Below are positions 52,301-64,000 of a stretch of 64,000 nucleotides of DNA, piece by piece. A program made the position numbers and the translations under genes. Positions within the stretch are counted from its first letter, which is position 1. Every line of letters begins with the position of its first letter. The DNA is from Echinococcus granulosus (Eukaryota > Platyhelminthes > Cestoda > Cyclophyllidea > Taeniidae): assembly GCF_000524195.1 (NCBI RefSeq), contig NW_020170381.1, positions 3,698,190 to 3,762,189 of the forward strand, written 5' to 3'. The notes beneath the pieces are model-generated. The model had not been told where the DNA came from and searched no databases. It saw nothing but the letters and a program-made list of their open reading frames with translations.

Positions 52301-55300
52301 AGATTGACCTCACCCATGTACTCATGGATGGAGTAGCAGGAAGGCACCAAGACGGAAGTGTAACAAGAGCCAGTACCTATCAGACCTGACTGAACCTAGA
52401 ACTTAAACAGGGCAGACCATACTTCCATTGATAGAGTAACAGGAGTGTCGGGAGAGCAGCTGGATCAACTATTACTGAAATGGGATTTTAGGTCGAACAA
52501 AAGTCGAAACCTCATTTGATAAATAATAAAAGAGAAAGAAGCTAATTCGAGTCGTCAGTGGACGCCTATGGCAGAACTACGAAGTCGGAGTCATGCCACC
52601 TATTCCATTACACCCCTAGTCTTTCTGTGCATTTGTAATACATTTGCCTCTGGGCTAATGCACGCTTTAATGTTATCGCTTTCCATCTCATGAGAGATTC
52701 GGTCAAAGAAACTTCTCATCTGGTCCATCTATCATGTATTTTAGTGGCAGAAATGTAGAACTTAATGTTGAATATTGCTACCTCAAGTACATTTGCATAC
52801 TATATAAAATACTAGTTGGAATCTAAAATGCTGCAAAAGGAGGAATATATGTCGTGAACTAAGTTAGGGGATGAGGAGTTGCATTAGTTAGTCCCAAGAA
52901 GCCTTAGAGGGTCTTTGGTGGGGAAAATGATAAAATCTTCATTTTGAGTTGGCCTTTTACCCTAGCAACACGTACATGTGGGTGACAGGGGGATTGGGAG
53001 CCTTAAAAATCGGGGCTGTAAAACCACGGGAATTTATTAATTACCTAGACACCTGTACCTCATGCTATTTCATTATTGGCTCGTAGGATTTGCTTATGAC
53101 AGCAAGGTGAAGCGACAGGAAATACTGGGAACGTTGGTTTGGCTGCCATCAATGCCAAGCGGTCGTTTGTGTTGCAGTGACTTAATTCTTACCCCACTTT
53201 CAAGATGAGCATTAACTTCATTGCGATATATCAATCCCCTTGAAAAATGCTTTTTCTATAAGAAGTCGTACAAATTATAAAATTAAGTTGGGAAAAGTGA
53301 ACTCAAAATCTATCCATCGCACTTAACGGGCATTGCTCAAACCAATCACGTCTTTTAGTCATCAGATTCCTAGAGATTTGGCGAAATATTAAATCCTCAA
53401 GGTAGAAACCTTCATTGGAAGCTCAAAGACCTTTGCCAATGACAAACCGATCTCCATGAGAGAAGTTTCATTGACTTGATTTAGAGGTGTGATATTAAGA
53501 CCTTCAGGTTGGTGATATAATAGGTGTTTAATTTTGCAAGCTTTTTGATAGCATCCCAAGCTTACCGCCTTTTTTGGTGATGGCATGGGGGTGTTCTGCC
53601 AACATTACTTGTGCTAATAGTCTCCCGGTGCCTTAAGATGCTTGCAATAAGGGTAGTTTCAGACCGGTAGTTCTTATAAGGCAGCCGTGATGAATGAGAA
53701 AGCAGCGGATGTAATGATTGCAACTTCTTAATGGCAGATTTGATTTCAAACTTTTTGTTTTTACCAGGCTACGAAAGGTAGATAGGGTTTTCGTAATAGC
53801 TAAATTTGGAAGGTGCTTGTAACTGTTTGTAAGTTGCGTTGTATAGCACAGGTGTAAGTCATTATGTGGGCACTCGTTGTCCTGATTTATAACACGTCAA
53901 AAATAGGAAATGAGAATGGAGTCTAGCGGATGAGATATGAGAGTTGACAGCTGCAGACAGAATACTTTTATGTGAATCGTTAGTAATCTGAAGGACTAAC
54001 AACAATTAGGGTTGATATCTATCTCTATACGCATTTAGTCGACTCAGATAGATGTAGCTCAAACGTGTAGAAGAGAAACATCACTTTTTCCTTCAAAAGT
54101 AACTAAAGCAGTCAGAGAAAACTTAAGGTCTGACAGCACGTACCACAAAATTTATCCATGGTAAAATTTTCACTTTAGGATGGTATGGGAGGGAGATATG
54201 GCCTCGCCTTAGCCTCCAGGCTATGCTTGCCACCTTTTCTCAAGACAGGTGTTGACAATCACACGGTCGCGCACCATGTAGAGTAGACGGCTGGAAAAAA
54301 AGGGGTAAAACAGATGCGCAGGTGGCTAAAGGATTGCTTTTTGCCCATTGAGCCAAAACCTTGTATAGAGGAGAATTCGCAGTAAAATCGTGTCTCGTTT
54401 AAAAGGAATTACAATTTGCAATTGTGACGACTCAAAGCATAAAATGTGGCAAGAAGTCTCGTGCACTTATTTGCCTGTTTTGTTATGACTGAAAGGACAT
54501 CAACTTATTTAGGTGCCGGATAGCTAAACCTTGTATAAGTAAATCTGGTAGCATAGTAAAATATTAAGTAATGCGCATGTGTTTGAGCTCAGCTTAATTA
54601 ATCCCTAATTCCCTGATTCCAATAAGCATCTGCATGATAAGCAAACATAAAATTCACAAATATTTAGTCTTTCTTCAAAAATATCAAGCTGGTGTCGGCC
54701 ATGTTCAGGTGCGATGGCTGACAAAAAGCGTTTGAGGTGAAACTCGCCACGCTGGCTACCAAAAATGTCAAAGGAAAACCGACCACAAATGCGCCTATTT
54801 TACCCTTTTAATGCGTTGCCAACTGTTTTATTTAACTTTTCTTCCTAATCTAACTCATTTTCTTCTAATTAGGCATGTGACTTGGGAGCCTAAGCTAGAA
54901 AGTCGGGACGTCACAAATGCGTGACTCGAGTGTCAAATGTGCGAAAGCAGCGCTGATTTGACTGGTAAGCTTGTAGAAATATTCAACAGGATCAAACATC
55001 GGTAAAGCCGACGCCTTTTTTAAAAAGTGGCAAACTTCCTATGAATCATTCGCGGCCACTTGGAGTAATTACAGACAACGAAATGACATGAAATTCGTCT
55101 TGATTAGGTTTATTCACAAAAGCGCAAAAGTTATTGCTCACAACTCCTTGGTTTTTTGAAAAAACTATTTCCTATAATCTAAATAAAACACTTATTGACC
55201 ATTATCATAGGTACCGCATGATTTTGCCTGTTTTCATGGCGAATTTTACTCATCTCGTCTTACTCGTCTTGGCCTCACAGACTAAACAGCTCCCTTCACA

Positions 55301-58300
55301 ATTAAGGAAGCCTTTTAAAACGGTCACCCAGTCGTCGTGCCAACGGACACAATGGCAACAAAAATGAGTCTTTGAAGTTGCATCATGCAATGCTAATACA
55401 TTTTTGTGGGACCCAATCAGCCTTGGCAGGATTGGTTTTTGCCCTCTTTTCCTGTTCTCCGTTTTATGACCCATTCAGGATTAAGGCGGAAGGCGAGAGA
55501 GGGATAGAGGCCAAGCCATAAAACAGAACAAATGATTGTGGCAGCAACCTAGCCACTTTCACATTGGCGCCGTTAATTTTAATTATGATCGGCTGAGGAA
55601 GGTCTCATGAAGAAAGGACACTACTTTTGGAGTAGCCAAAAAGCAAAAATTTTCAGCCATTAAGCTGGGTTTGTATAATAATAAATGGATTTACTTCTCT
55701 GTTTACATATAATATAGCCATTTGCTTGGAGCGTGGTTAAATTAAATTTTATTTGCATTAATGACCTATCAGACACCAAAGTCGCAGGATTTACTGCCAC
55801 CTCTAAACGGAAGTGGCAGTTCCGCAATTCACAGTAAAACATGCTAATCAGTTATTCTTAATGTTTTTTTGAAATCCCCTTATCACCTTATCGTTGCAAC
55901 AAATCTGGCGCTTTCTTTAAAGGCAAATCTAACTTTTCATCCAAAGTAAGAAGCCCTAACTCATTCGCTGCCAGATCCAGATTTATGTGGGGCTCCAACC
56001 CTGCTATTTGAGCCCAGCGGCACAAATATGTGACACGCGTTAGGCATCAGGTTATGGTACCTGTTTGCCTGCTAAAGGTAGAATCGAAATGACAGATTAG
56101 ATGGGAGAGGGGGAGTTGAACTTCTTCAGTCTTGGAAAACCAACTGAGCTTGTCAGTGCTTTAATAGCAGTGTTAGTGTCACCCTAAAACAGGAAGACAT
56201 TCGGACTGTGGCGGTGGGTTCTCTTCTGAGACCATGGTTGCGGAAGCGTAAGTGGGTAATGCTTCTAATTAAGCTGCATGTTTCAAGACATAATTTTATC
56301 AATTGGTATTCACTTCTTGGCCTATTTCGTTTGTCAAAAGCAGGAAAATAATTATAGTTTTTGCGGTATTTTAGACCAATTTTATGTGATTGCATTACGT
56401 AAGGTGATGCGGATGTTTTAATTTTCGAAATTGTACAAAATAAAGCTGTTATTCTGCTGTCGAAGAGGGGCAAAGAGGGTCGCCGAGGGGTGGCAGTGGG
56501 GGTGGAAGGGGCGAGTGCTGCATGCACAAGTCGGTCGGTGATTCATGATTTATTAATACAACTTTGTCAAAACTTGTGCATGTGCTCCCCCTACCTTTGT
56601 GTGTGTGCGTGTGCGCGTACGTCCACGTTGTAAAAGTCCTTACTCTCTCCCTCGGCGGCGTAAAATAATGAATATTTCGGGTGAAGTGCCGCTGTGCGTG
56701 CGTTATGACTCATTCAATGCTTCTGAAAGGGGAAATTAAATGACCAAAAAGTTGACGGTTTCCCCATCCACCTGAGCAAAAGCAGACACTGAGTCTGCGA
56801 GACTGAAATCGGTTTCTTTTCCGTTATCCCTCGTTGCCGTTCGCACCGGTTAGGTATAAGTCTCCAAGACGACCCAGGTTTGAGCTGAAAAGGGAGAAAG
56901 TTTTATTAAAAGTGACAATAGAAAGGCAGGAAAAGCGCTGCTTATACGAGGATAATAAATTAATCAGCGCAGCACTACAAGGAAATTTCTTTTGCCTACG
57001 TGTAAGAGTCTTGTTGTCTCATTTATCATTTGCAGGTGCTAAGTGCTCTTGAATTGGTTAGTGTTTCATTTCAAGGCTTTGTTTGGTATCGTAATATCGT
57101 CCAGACGTCTTGGCATTCTGATATTCGCGTAAATATTTGTTTGAAAAGTATATTCTTAATTATTTTGAATTCCCCTAATCCAAGTAGTAGGATTGAGACC
57201 TAAAATTTTGTCCTACTGGTATAGTCTATTTAATGCCCTAGTCTAAAACATTTCTCCGAGACTGCAGCAACTTGGGTACAGTTAAGAAAATAATTTTGGC
57301 CCTCTAATTTTCATTGTATTGAGGCTTCAATTAGAAGATTCACCAGAATCACAAAATTTACAGATAGTGGAGCGGATTTTCATTATTAAGCAGGTTTGGT
57401 GACTCATCACTTCCAGCATCATGGGACTACTTGACCTCCTTGACCTCTTTTTGCATCAGCCTTAATTCACTCACCTCCTCGCTTTGAAATCCATTCGGAT
57501 GTCTACTGTGTTCCCTCACACATGTTTAGCTGCCACCCCTCACGCTGACCTCTCCTCATAAGCTGGACCAGCAGTGGCTTTTGAAGTTGCGCACCCTGAA
57601 ATCCCAAAAAAACGGGAAATCGTGGAGCCTCCACTCACCCACCATTTGCACCGGCGGCTTGGGCATCATTGGAACATCCAATTAGTAATTCTACAGTTGG
57701 AAATGGTGACTGGTAGAAAAATTCCTGGGTTGAATAAAAGACAGCTTTTACCTACATGAGTTGGGCAAAATTCACGTGATTGGGCGGCATTGAACTCGGC
57801 TGAAGGTCTCTCGGCCCTATTGTAAGCCTATACGAAGGAAACTTATAAAATTGAATTCTTCGCAGTGTCTTTTGGGCCAATTTGGGCAATGGAAGAAATA
57901 GATGGATCCGTTGGAATAATGTGCACTGCAATTGACAGTGTTGAGTTTAAATTGTTCTTTTTACCAGGCACAACATTAAGCATAAGGAAAAAAGAAATGC
58001 TGGGCAGAATACAGTCATATAAAGACTTAGGTGTCTTTTAATTGCAGAAGTAATTTAGGACAGGGTGCATCTTTATGGCGAATAAACTGCAAAAGTGCTC
58101 TCAATCTCGGTAGCCAATTATGGGAATTTTTTCCGGCAAAATATTTTTCCTCATAAGTGGAAACTTCCACTTTCACTATGATTTAAAGCAGCCTGACAAA
58201 AATGTTTTAGGAAGTGTTTGAGTTTGAGAAATCTGGTGCAAGTTGAACCCATCGTATTACTTTTTAGACTAATTAAGTTTCGAAATAACTTCATATATAT

Positions 58301-58401
58301 TTACTCAAAATGGCACGAAAAGTAGTTCATAGATATTTATGGAAGCTAAATCCACTTTAAAGTACAAAGTTCTGCCCATTTCTTTAGCCAAGCGTAAGGA
58401 A

Positions 58402-58809
58402 TTAAATATTGTTGGTCTTTGAATGAGATATTCTTTCTCCATGCCACTCAGTGAGAAAGTGTGAGCAACAAAATGGATTTGGGGGATTTGGAGAACTCAA
58501 AACAGCGGAAAATGTGAAGAAAATCACAAGACAGAATTTTGGATAAAATTTTAATGCTTCTACGTCTTCACCCACACTCAAACCTCCCTTCCTCTCCGGG
58601 ACGAGGGGGGTCGGGGGTGGAGCCATGCTTGAACTTCCTTTGACAAGTGGATGAGTCAATTTATTAATTGCTTCTTCAGGGTGGTTGTGATGGGGGGGGG
58701 GGTGGACGAAGATGTTGGTGATTTTGGTACTGCTTCTGGTGGTAGTGGCAGTGGTGATGGTGAGTGTGTTTGGCCAGGTGCATGCGAGAATGCACCTCCA
58801 CGCATGCAA
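58402..58809 (-). other. Open frame over low-complexity Gly/Pro-Thr rich sequence
   Basis: The frame reads HPLVKGSSSMAPPPTPLVPE in its most protein-like part, but much of it overlaps a G-rich tract (58680-58770, including 11 consecutive G at 58692-58702). Open frames on such sequence are expected by composition. Confidence 0.2.
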
Positions 58810-59404
58810 ACAGGGGGAGGAGACTCCTGTCCCATGACGATGACTTTTCCGGGGCGCAGAGACCTACTGAAACGAATGTACCAATGAAGTTGGAAATGAA
58901 AAGACAATGGAGTGTTCAGTTCCTTTATCCCTTTGAACTTCTGTTCATGTTGTCTGTCAAATGTTCACCTACTTACCGTTTCCATTCATAAAATTCATTT
59001 TTTTCTCATTAGAGGTTTATGTGTCCCCTCTGAGGTCTCTGTTGGTTATCGGATCAAATGCAACATTTGAAACAACACTTTGACATAGGAAAACAGCTAA
59101 CTTAGAGGGAATTTGTTAAGCACTGGTTCTAACTCAATCTTTTGTCCTGTCATGCCTCTTTAGATGCAAGGAAAACAAGGGAAACAGGATACCTCTACCT
59201 CCACTTATAGTGGGGAAAACAAATTGTGTAGCTGAAATTGGAACCACAGAATCAAAGGGTAGTTAGGTTTTCAACACACAAAATGACTTACTCATTCACC
59301 AACTTTCTTTAAGTATATAATCTTTGCTTTCCAAAAGGGAAGGGTCAATTTTGCCCTACTTTACAAAAAAATGTTACAAATGTATATAGAAAGTTTAAAA
59401 TGAA

Positions 59405-59646
59405 TCAACAGAAATAGCTCCGCTTCTGTTTCCTTTCCGAAAGAAAGGTGAAGGCTGTCAGTGGATACAGCGTGATTTCTCTGCTCCCCTGCGTAAATAT
59501 TACCCTCCCGTCATCAATCCCAAATAATAGACAGTTGTCGGTAGCGATTGCTCGTACTGCTTCTGAAGGTGAAGGACAGTTTCTGTACATTCCCACTCTA
59601 CAAACAAATCTGTTTACTACTTTCACTTGGCCGTTCGTTTGTCTAA
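59405..59646 (-). CDS. Candidate 3'-terminal exon, possibly of a WD-repeat-like protein
   Basis: After CTTGCTCTTTAG the frame reads TNGQVKVVNRFVCRVGMY, then SEAVRAIATDNCLLFGIDDG, RVIFTQGSREITLYPL and a basic end, SERKQKRSYFC, to a stop at 59405-59407. The pattern (alternating hydrophobic strands, AxATDxxLLFGIDDG) resembles a beta-propeller blade. This is inference from texture, not a firm match. Upstream exons should lie above 59.66 kb on the minus strand; I could not chain any. Confidence 0.4.
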
Positions 59647-59739
59647 AGAGCAAGGCCTAGGGCATCCCCGTTTATTGAACTGACTCTTGCTTAAGTGTAC
59701 TTTTAGCCACGCCGACTCTTCAATCCCTGCTGGTTGACC

Positions 59740-59825
59740 AGATGTCTAGATGTTATGGCCTCTAGGCCATCCGTACAGCCTCCTAGCCCTCCTGAATGTC
59801 CATGATAAGCGCTGCTGCTGCTGCT
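59740..59825. repeat. Palindromic repeat fragment and (GCT)5
   Basis: ATGGCCT-CT-AGGCCAT at 59755-59770 is a near-perfect short hairpin like the one in the dispersed element, followed by text similar to 3434-3460. 59811-59825 is five GCT units. Membership in the family is tentative. Confidence 0.35.
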
Positions 59826-60116
59826 CTATGAGCATTTCTACTATTATCGCCGCATGCAATTTTCCCTTTCCACCGTCATGGATTTAACTAGCTGCTTGTT
59901 TTTTTATAAAATGAATCCTTTTGGGTCTTTCTTCCACCCTCAAGTCCACACCTACCACTTGCTGCTTCAACACCTATTTTGTATCGTAACAGTGGCCCGA
60001 CATGGAGCAAGATATACTCTTTATGTGTGCTTGCTGAAAACCGTGTTACGGGTTCTTTCCAAAGGCAACTAAAATCCAAAAATACAAGAGGCCAAACAAA
60101 TGTTTATAGTTTCCCA

Positions 60117-60351
60117 GGCTCTGGTCCGACAAGGGTCGAGTTCGGATTTGGATTCGGATTCGTTAGCTGTGTCTCCTTTACAGGTAGTCGTCATCGGACT
60201 AACCTTCTATTTTATTCCAATTAATACGATTGTCACTTTGAATTGGGGCTCAGTGACCATCGACATCGAATCATTCGGTCTACGGCACAGGGTACCTCTT
60301 ATGGCTGGTAAATTAAGACGTTTCATTGGATGGTTTCCTAAATGTAGGGTG
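60117..60351 (+). CDS. Candidate plus-strand exon pair
   Basis: After GTTTCCCAG an open stretch reads ALVRQGSSSDLDSDSLAV. A further CCTTTACAG acceptor at about 60182 lies within the same frame, which runs VVVIGLTFYFIPINTIV and on to LRRFIGWFPKC before GTGAGT near 60350. Either one exon or two. The Ser/Asp run and the strong terminal donor support coding. Function unknown. Confidence 0.3.
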
Positions 60352-63300
60352 AGTATATTAACTAGGCGAAAAAGAATTAAGATTTACGTATTACTAGAAA
60401 GTTAATTGGTTTTTTCAGCGGCACAACATAAATCGGACTAATCAGACATTGAACTTGCCTAAAATTGGGAAACACCTTAGAGGTTTGACTCAAGATTGAG
60501 ACCCTCTTGACAAAGTAGAATGTAGACTTGATGACAAAATTAAACTATAAAAGCGATTACAACTACATACAATATTTAGTTTTAAGAGAATGAAAGCCTC
60601 TTCCTGTTATAAGTGATTTAACCGACGATTAAATAAACATATATTGCTAATTTCCACTGAGAATCTCTTAATAATTTATGCAGATTTTATATCTGAAAGA
60701 AAGGTTAAGCTAATTTACTAAAAACTTCTGCTTTGCTTAAAGGACAACACGCTTTGCGATCGGCGCTGAACCCCAAGGAAGAAATGTAACACTTGTTCGT
60801 TGAATAGCCGCCCCGTAATCTGTTTGTCACACCATCCTTACAGCCGAAAAGGAGTTGAGGAAGCGCCGCCTAGCCTAAATTCAAATAACCGTCTCCGCCT
60901 ATGAGCACGGCAGGGTCGTAGGCTCAGTGCAGCTACCCTAATCTTGATTTGTATGTACTTCCCCTCCATAGTGCCTTCTCCTCTTCCCCCTCAACCATTA
61001 GGCCTGACTCACAGGTACAGTGCCACTCAAATTACATGTCTAATTCCCACTTGATATTTCCAAGGGTGAGAAGGACGTCAGTGACTCACAGGTGCTTCTT
61101 GCGGACGATGTCGAGATGTTGATTTAGCTAAGGAACATCTCCCATATGTGTTTTTTAATTTTTAAAATTAGTCTAATGCTGACCTTTTTGGACAGAATTT
61201 CCACCATTGGAATTAGTGCACTGAATAAAATCGTCAACAGGGATATTTACAATCTACCGATATCATTCTAAAAAAACAGGTAAATGTGACAGTGGTCAGC
61301 TGTTAAACTTTCACCTTCAACATTTAAATATTGCCTAAAATTTAGTATTTTAACTCGTGATGCCCCAAGGCTAGACGAAAGACATACTCACCGACCGACT
61401 ATCCCAACTAATTGCACCTACTCCATATCTTCATAAAAGGTAATGGCCTCAAAAAAATTAAAGCTTAAAGATAGTAGGAAAGCGGCATAATTTCTACAGC
61501 ACGACTGGGTACTTCATTCAATTTCCATATTACAAATGATTGCAAAACCTTTGTGATAACCGTCTTTGCATCATATCCGTCAGAAGTAGGAGATATTATC
61601 AATGACCCAGTTTGTTAATGGTGGGCAAATTGGAATCATTTTGAAGTCCTTTGGTGTCAATGAAATGGTTTTGTCTAATGACATGCGAAAATCGCATTTC
61701 ATGCGCACTTTAAATGGACGATCAACGTCATCATCTAGCTATCTATTTATCCATTCATCAATCCCTTCATCCATTTAGCATCCAACTCCCCGTCCATCTG
61801 TCAATATATCGTTGATCCTTGTGATAAGAAAATTGATGAAATTTTAGTTAACAAATTGGACACTTAAAACATCCGACTAATTAGACCAACTGACCTGAAC
61901 AAGGACCACGTGGCTTGCAACCGGCTGCAATGAAAGCGGTGAATGCCTCCACCTCAAATGACAAGTGCGCTGTCCATCAAAGGCCAAGTCCTAGAGGCGG
62001 GAGAGATGATTCCTTCCTGATAAGTTCGGCATTGGGGCCCTAGAGACGAATCGGTCATCACAGAACGGATAGCCAATTAGTCTAATTTGACACCACTTCT
62101 CAGAAATCCTTTTATCTGCTCTAACTGACACTTAAGGACCAAGAAAATGATAATTTTCTTCATGCCACTTCATGTGCAACAGAGGATTGGGTGATACCAA
62201 TGCTATAAGCTGATCAAGGACTGCTGTAACACCTTTTTGACGCCTTTTGGGAAACATGTTAGCTTTAAAAATTCATGACCGCTTTTCCATTCCTGTCGGT
62301 TAATTTGCAGCTTCATGTTTTTTTAGAAATTATTGGTTTTTAAGGGAAAAACTTTCGCTAGTCTTCCTAGCAAAGTGGTACATGTAGAGAGGACAAGGGC
62401 GGTTTTTAACAAGGCACGAAAAATAATTGATGAATGGAGTGTGGTTACTGTTGTTTGGCTAATTCAAGGCCACAATCGAATGTGTAACCCAGCAAATTCG
62501 TTAGCTCACTCTTTTCCTAAAAAAGTGCGACGGTTGCCGCTGCTTCTGATCCTCCTGCTGCGCATGAACAGTTTCGTCCAGCTCACCGCTTCACCTCTAA
62601 TCACGGGCCTGGTTAACTGATTAACTCTTCACCTAGAATAAATGGTTTATTTCGTCCTTTCAAACCGAATTTTTCGGTCCTATTAAGTTACTCATTTGAC
62701 CTTGCCCCTTGAATGCGGCACGTGCTGTAGACGAAGACAGGGAAAGAAACTCTTTCTACCTAGTTAGGACTTAATTTAACTGTTAAGCAAGATTTCATTT
62801 AGCTAGGAGAATGTTCTACACATTTGAACTAACGTAGTTTTGAATGCCTTGAGAAAAAACGTCGCTTGGGACTGCTGCTATGAGATCTAGTATTAATTTA
62901 GGGGAACCAAATGCATGATACCTCATTTTGGGTGAAAGATAACTTTGTCAAGAATAGTTTAATTCTAATTAAAAATCAAAATTACAAGGCAAGTAAGCAC
63001 AAAAAGATAAATAAATCCACTCAGTTTCTTTAGAGATGACTTGAAGTGCCACAGCTAATACCTGAGCTCTTGTAGCTGGCTTAAACCATGCATTTCTTTG
63101 GTATTTTAAACTGGTCGACCAATTTTTCTACAACCATATTTTTAGAGTCCGCTATTTACTCTTGTGCAACCGACTGCTCAGTTTTGCATTTGACTACACT
63201 GGCTCTTTATTACTTCCGTTTTAAAAACACTTCTGCAGCTTCCTAGTATTTCGGTGGATTTATAAAATTTTCCGCATTTCTGTGGGCTCTTGCGAATTGA

Positions 63301-64000
63301 GGAAAGCTAGGTCAGCTCTTGTTAGTAAGGTTAAAGGAGCTTATAGACATCTGCCTGAAAAATTACATTCCTAAGTCGCTTATTCACACACTCGCTTATT
63401 TGTTAGCTCTTAGATTGTGCAGATGAATACTGTACTTTACGAAATTACAGGCTAAATTAATTTTACTAAATAAGGCAGTACTTCTCTTATTCGGACAGGC
63501 GTTAAGTAAAGCGATACCAGTTTCCTTTTCTGTCTTTAAAGGCCTTTAAATTGCCCGGTTGCTTAGTTCTAATCAAACACATTGGCTTCCCGTGCCCCCT
63601 TGGGTCGGGAGACTCCTGCTTTGCTGGAAGATCCAGTAACCCTTAATGGTGTCCATTTTATCGTGGAACCTACCCACAATCAAAGGAGAAAATTGGAAGA
63701 ATTCGACTGTAATCAAAGGACAATTCATTTCTAATAGTTAAAGAAATAAATTCACATAATTGACCTACTCGGAAAACTCGCACACTTACGAGGATAGGTA
63801 ATTGCACCTGCATAAAATTGCAAGTTAAAGTCCACTGGGGACCGCTGTTTTTATACCTTTCCTCCTCCATAAAATCGCATTCCATCAAACCAGTACATGC
63901 GATGTGTGCAATGGATGTGACAAGTCCATTCCCCTTACCACTCCCACTAGCCAGGACACATGCCACCGACCACTCCTGTTCACCTCGGTGCGATTCGGTT

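Larger units (their letters stand above)
39555..64000. other. Mostly non-coding sequence downstream of CUL4
   Basis: Apart from the repeat copies and isolated candidate exons listed, I find no conserved gene, tRNA or rRNA here. The stretch 49.34-58.4 kb in particular shows only short frames without family motifs. A TG/CG alternating tract lies near 56598-56620. Confidence 0.45.

Noticed and set aside
1..64000. CRISPR arrays, operons, bacterial insertion sequences, tRNA and rRNA genes
   Set aside because: The intron-rich genes show that this is eukaryotic nuclear DNA. No regularly spaced direct repeats, and no cloverleaf or rRNA text, were seen on either strand.

Overview
This is a piece of animal nuclear genome. 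Its protein-coding genes are split by spliceosomal introns, non-coding sequence predominates, microsatellites and dispersed repeats are present, and there are two 100-base runs of N marking scaffold gaps. I recognise two conserved genes with confidence. The very short introns, the large repeat-filled introns and the small terminal-repeat elements would fit a parasitic flatworm, perhaps a tapeworm with a large genome. That assignment is inference from style, not from a marker gene.

Layout. (1) 1-8.5 kb is intergenic and repeat-bearing, with several copies of one dispersed repeat family. (2) 8.5-10.8 kb holds two short unassigned minus-strand exons with good splice signals and some open frames of doubtful status. 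(3) 10.8-33.0 kb on the minus strand is an APPL gene (BAR-PH-PTB Rab5-effector adaptor). It can be read as 14 exons with exact phase continuity and about 663 codons; only the extreme N-terminal exon is missing. Its introns range from 40 nt to 6.7 kb. (4) 33.0-35.8 kb is the divergent interval between APPL and the next gene, crowded with fragments of the dispersed repeat and a TA microsatellite. (5) 35.8-39.2 kb on the plus strand is a cullin-4 gene, read as 12 exons in phase and about 712 codons down to the conserved C-terminus; its N-terminal exon is not resolved. (6) 39.2-64 kb is mostly non-coding, with two dimeric copies of the repeat (41.3-42.3 and 48.3-49.3 kb) and a few isolated candidate exons (46.5, 46.9-47.8, 59.4-59.7 and 60.1-60.4 kb) that I cannot assign to families.

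The two identified genes are head-to-head but work in different processes: APPL on early endosomes and signalling, CUL4 as the scaffold of CRL4 ubiquitin ligases. Nothing in the sequence shows a functional link between them. The most notable signals are in CUL4. One intron has textbook U12-type AT-AC signals (donor ATATCCTTT, branch site TTCCTTAAC) and only makes sense in phase if spliced that way. A second intron is only 29 nt. The third notable signal is the roughly 0.85-1 kb repeat with terminal direct repeats, in which a hairpin is kept despite sequence change.
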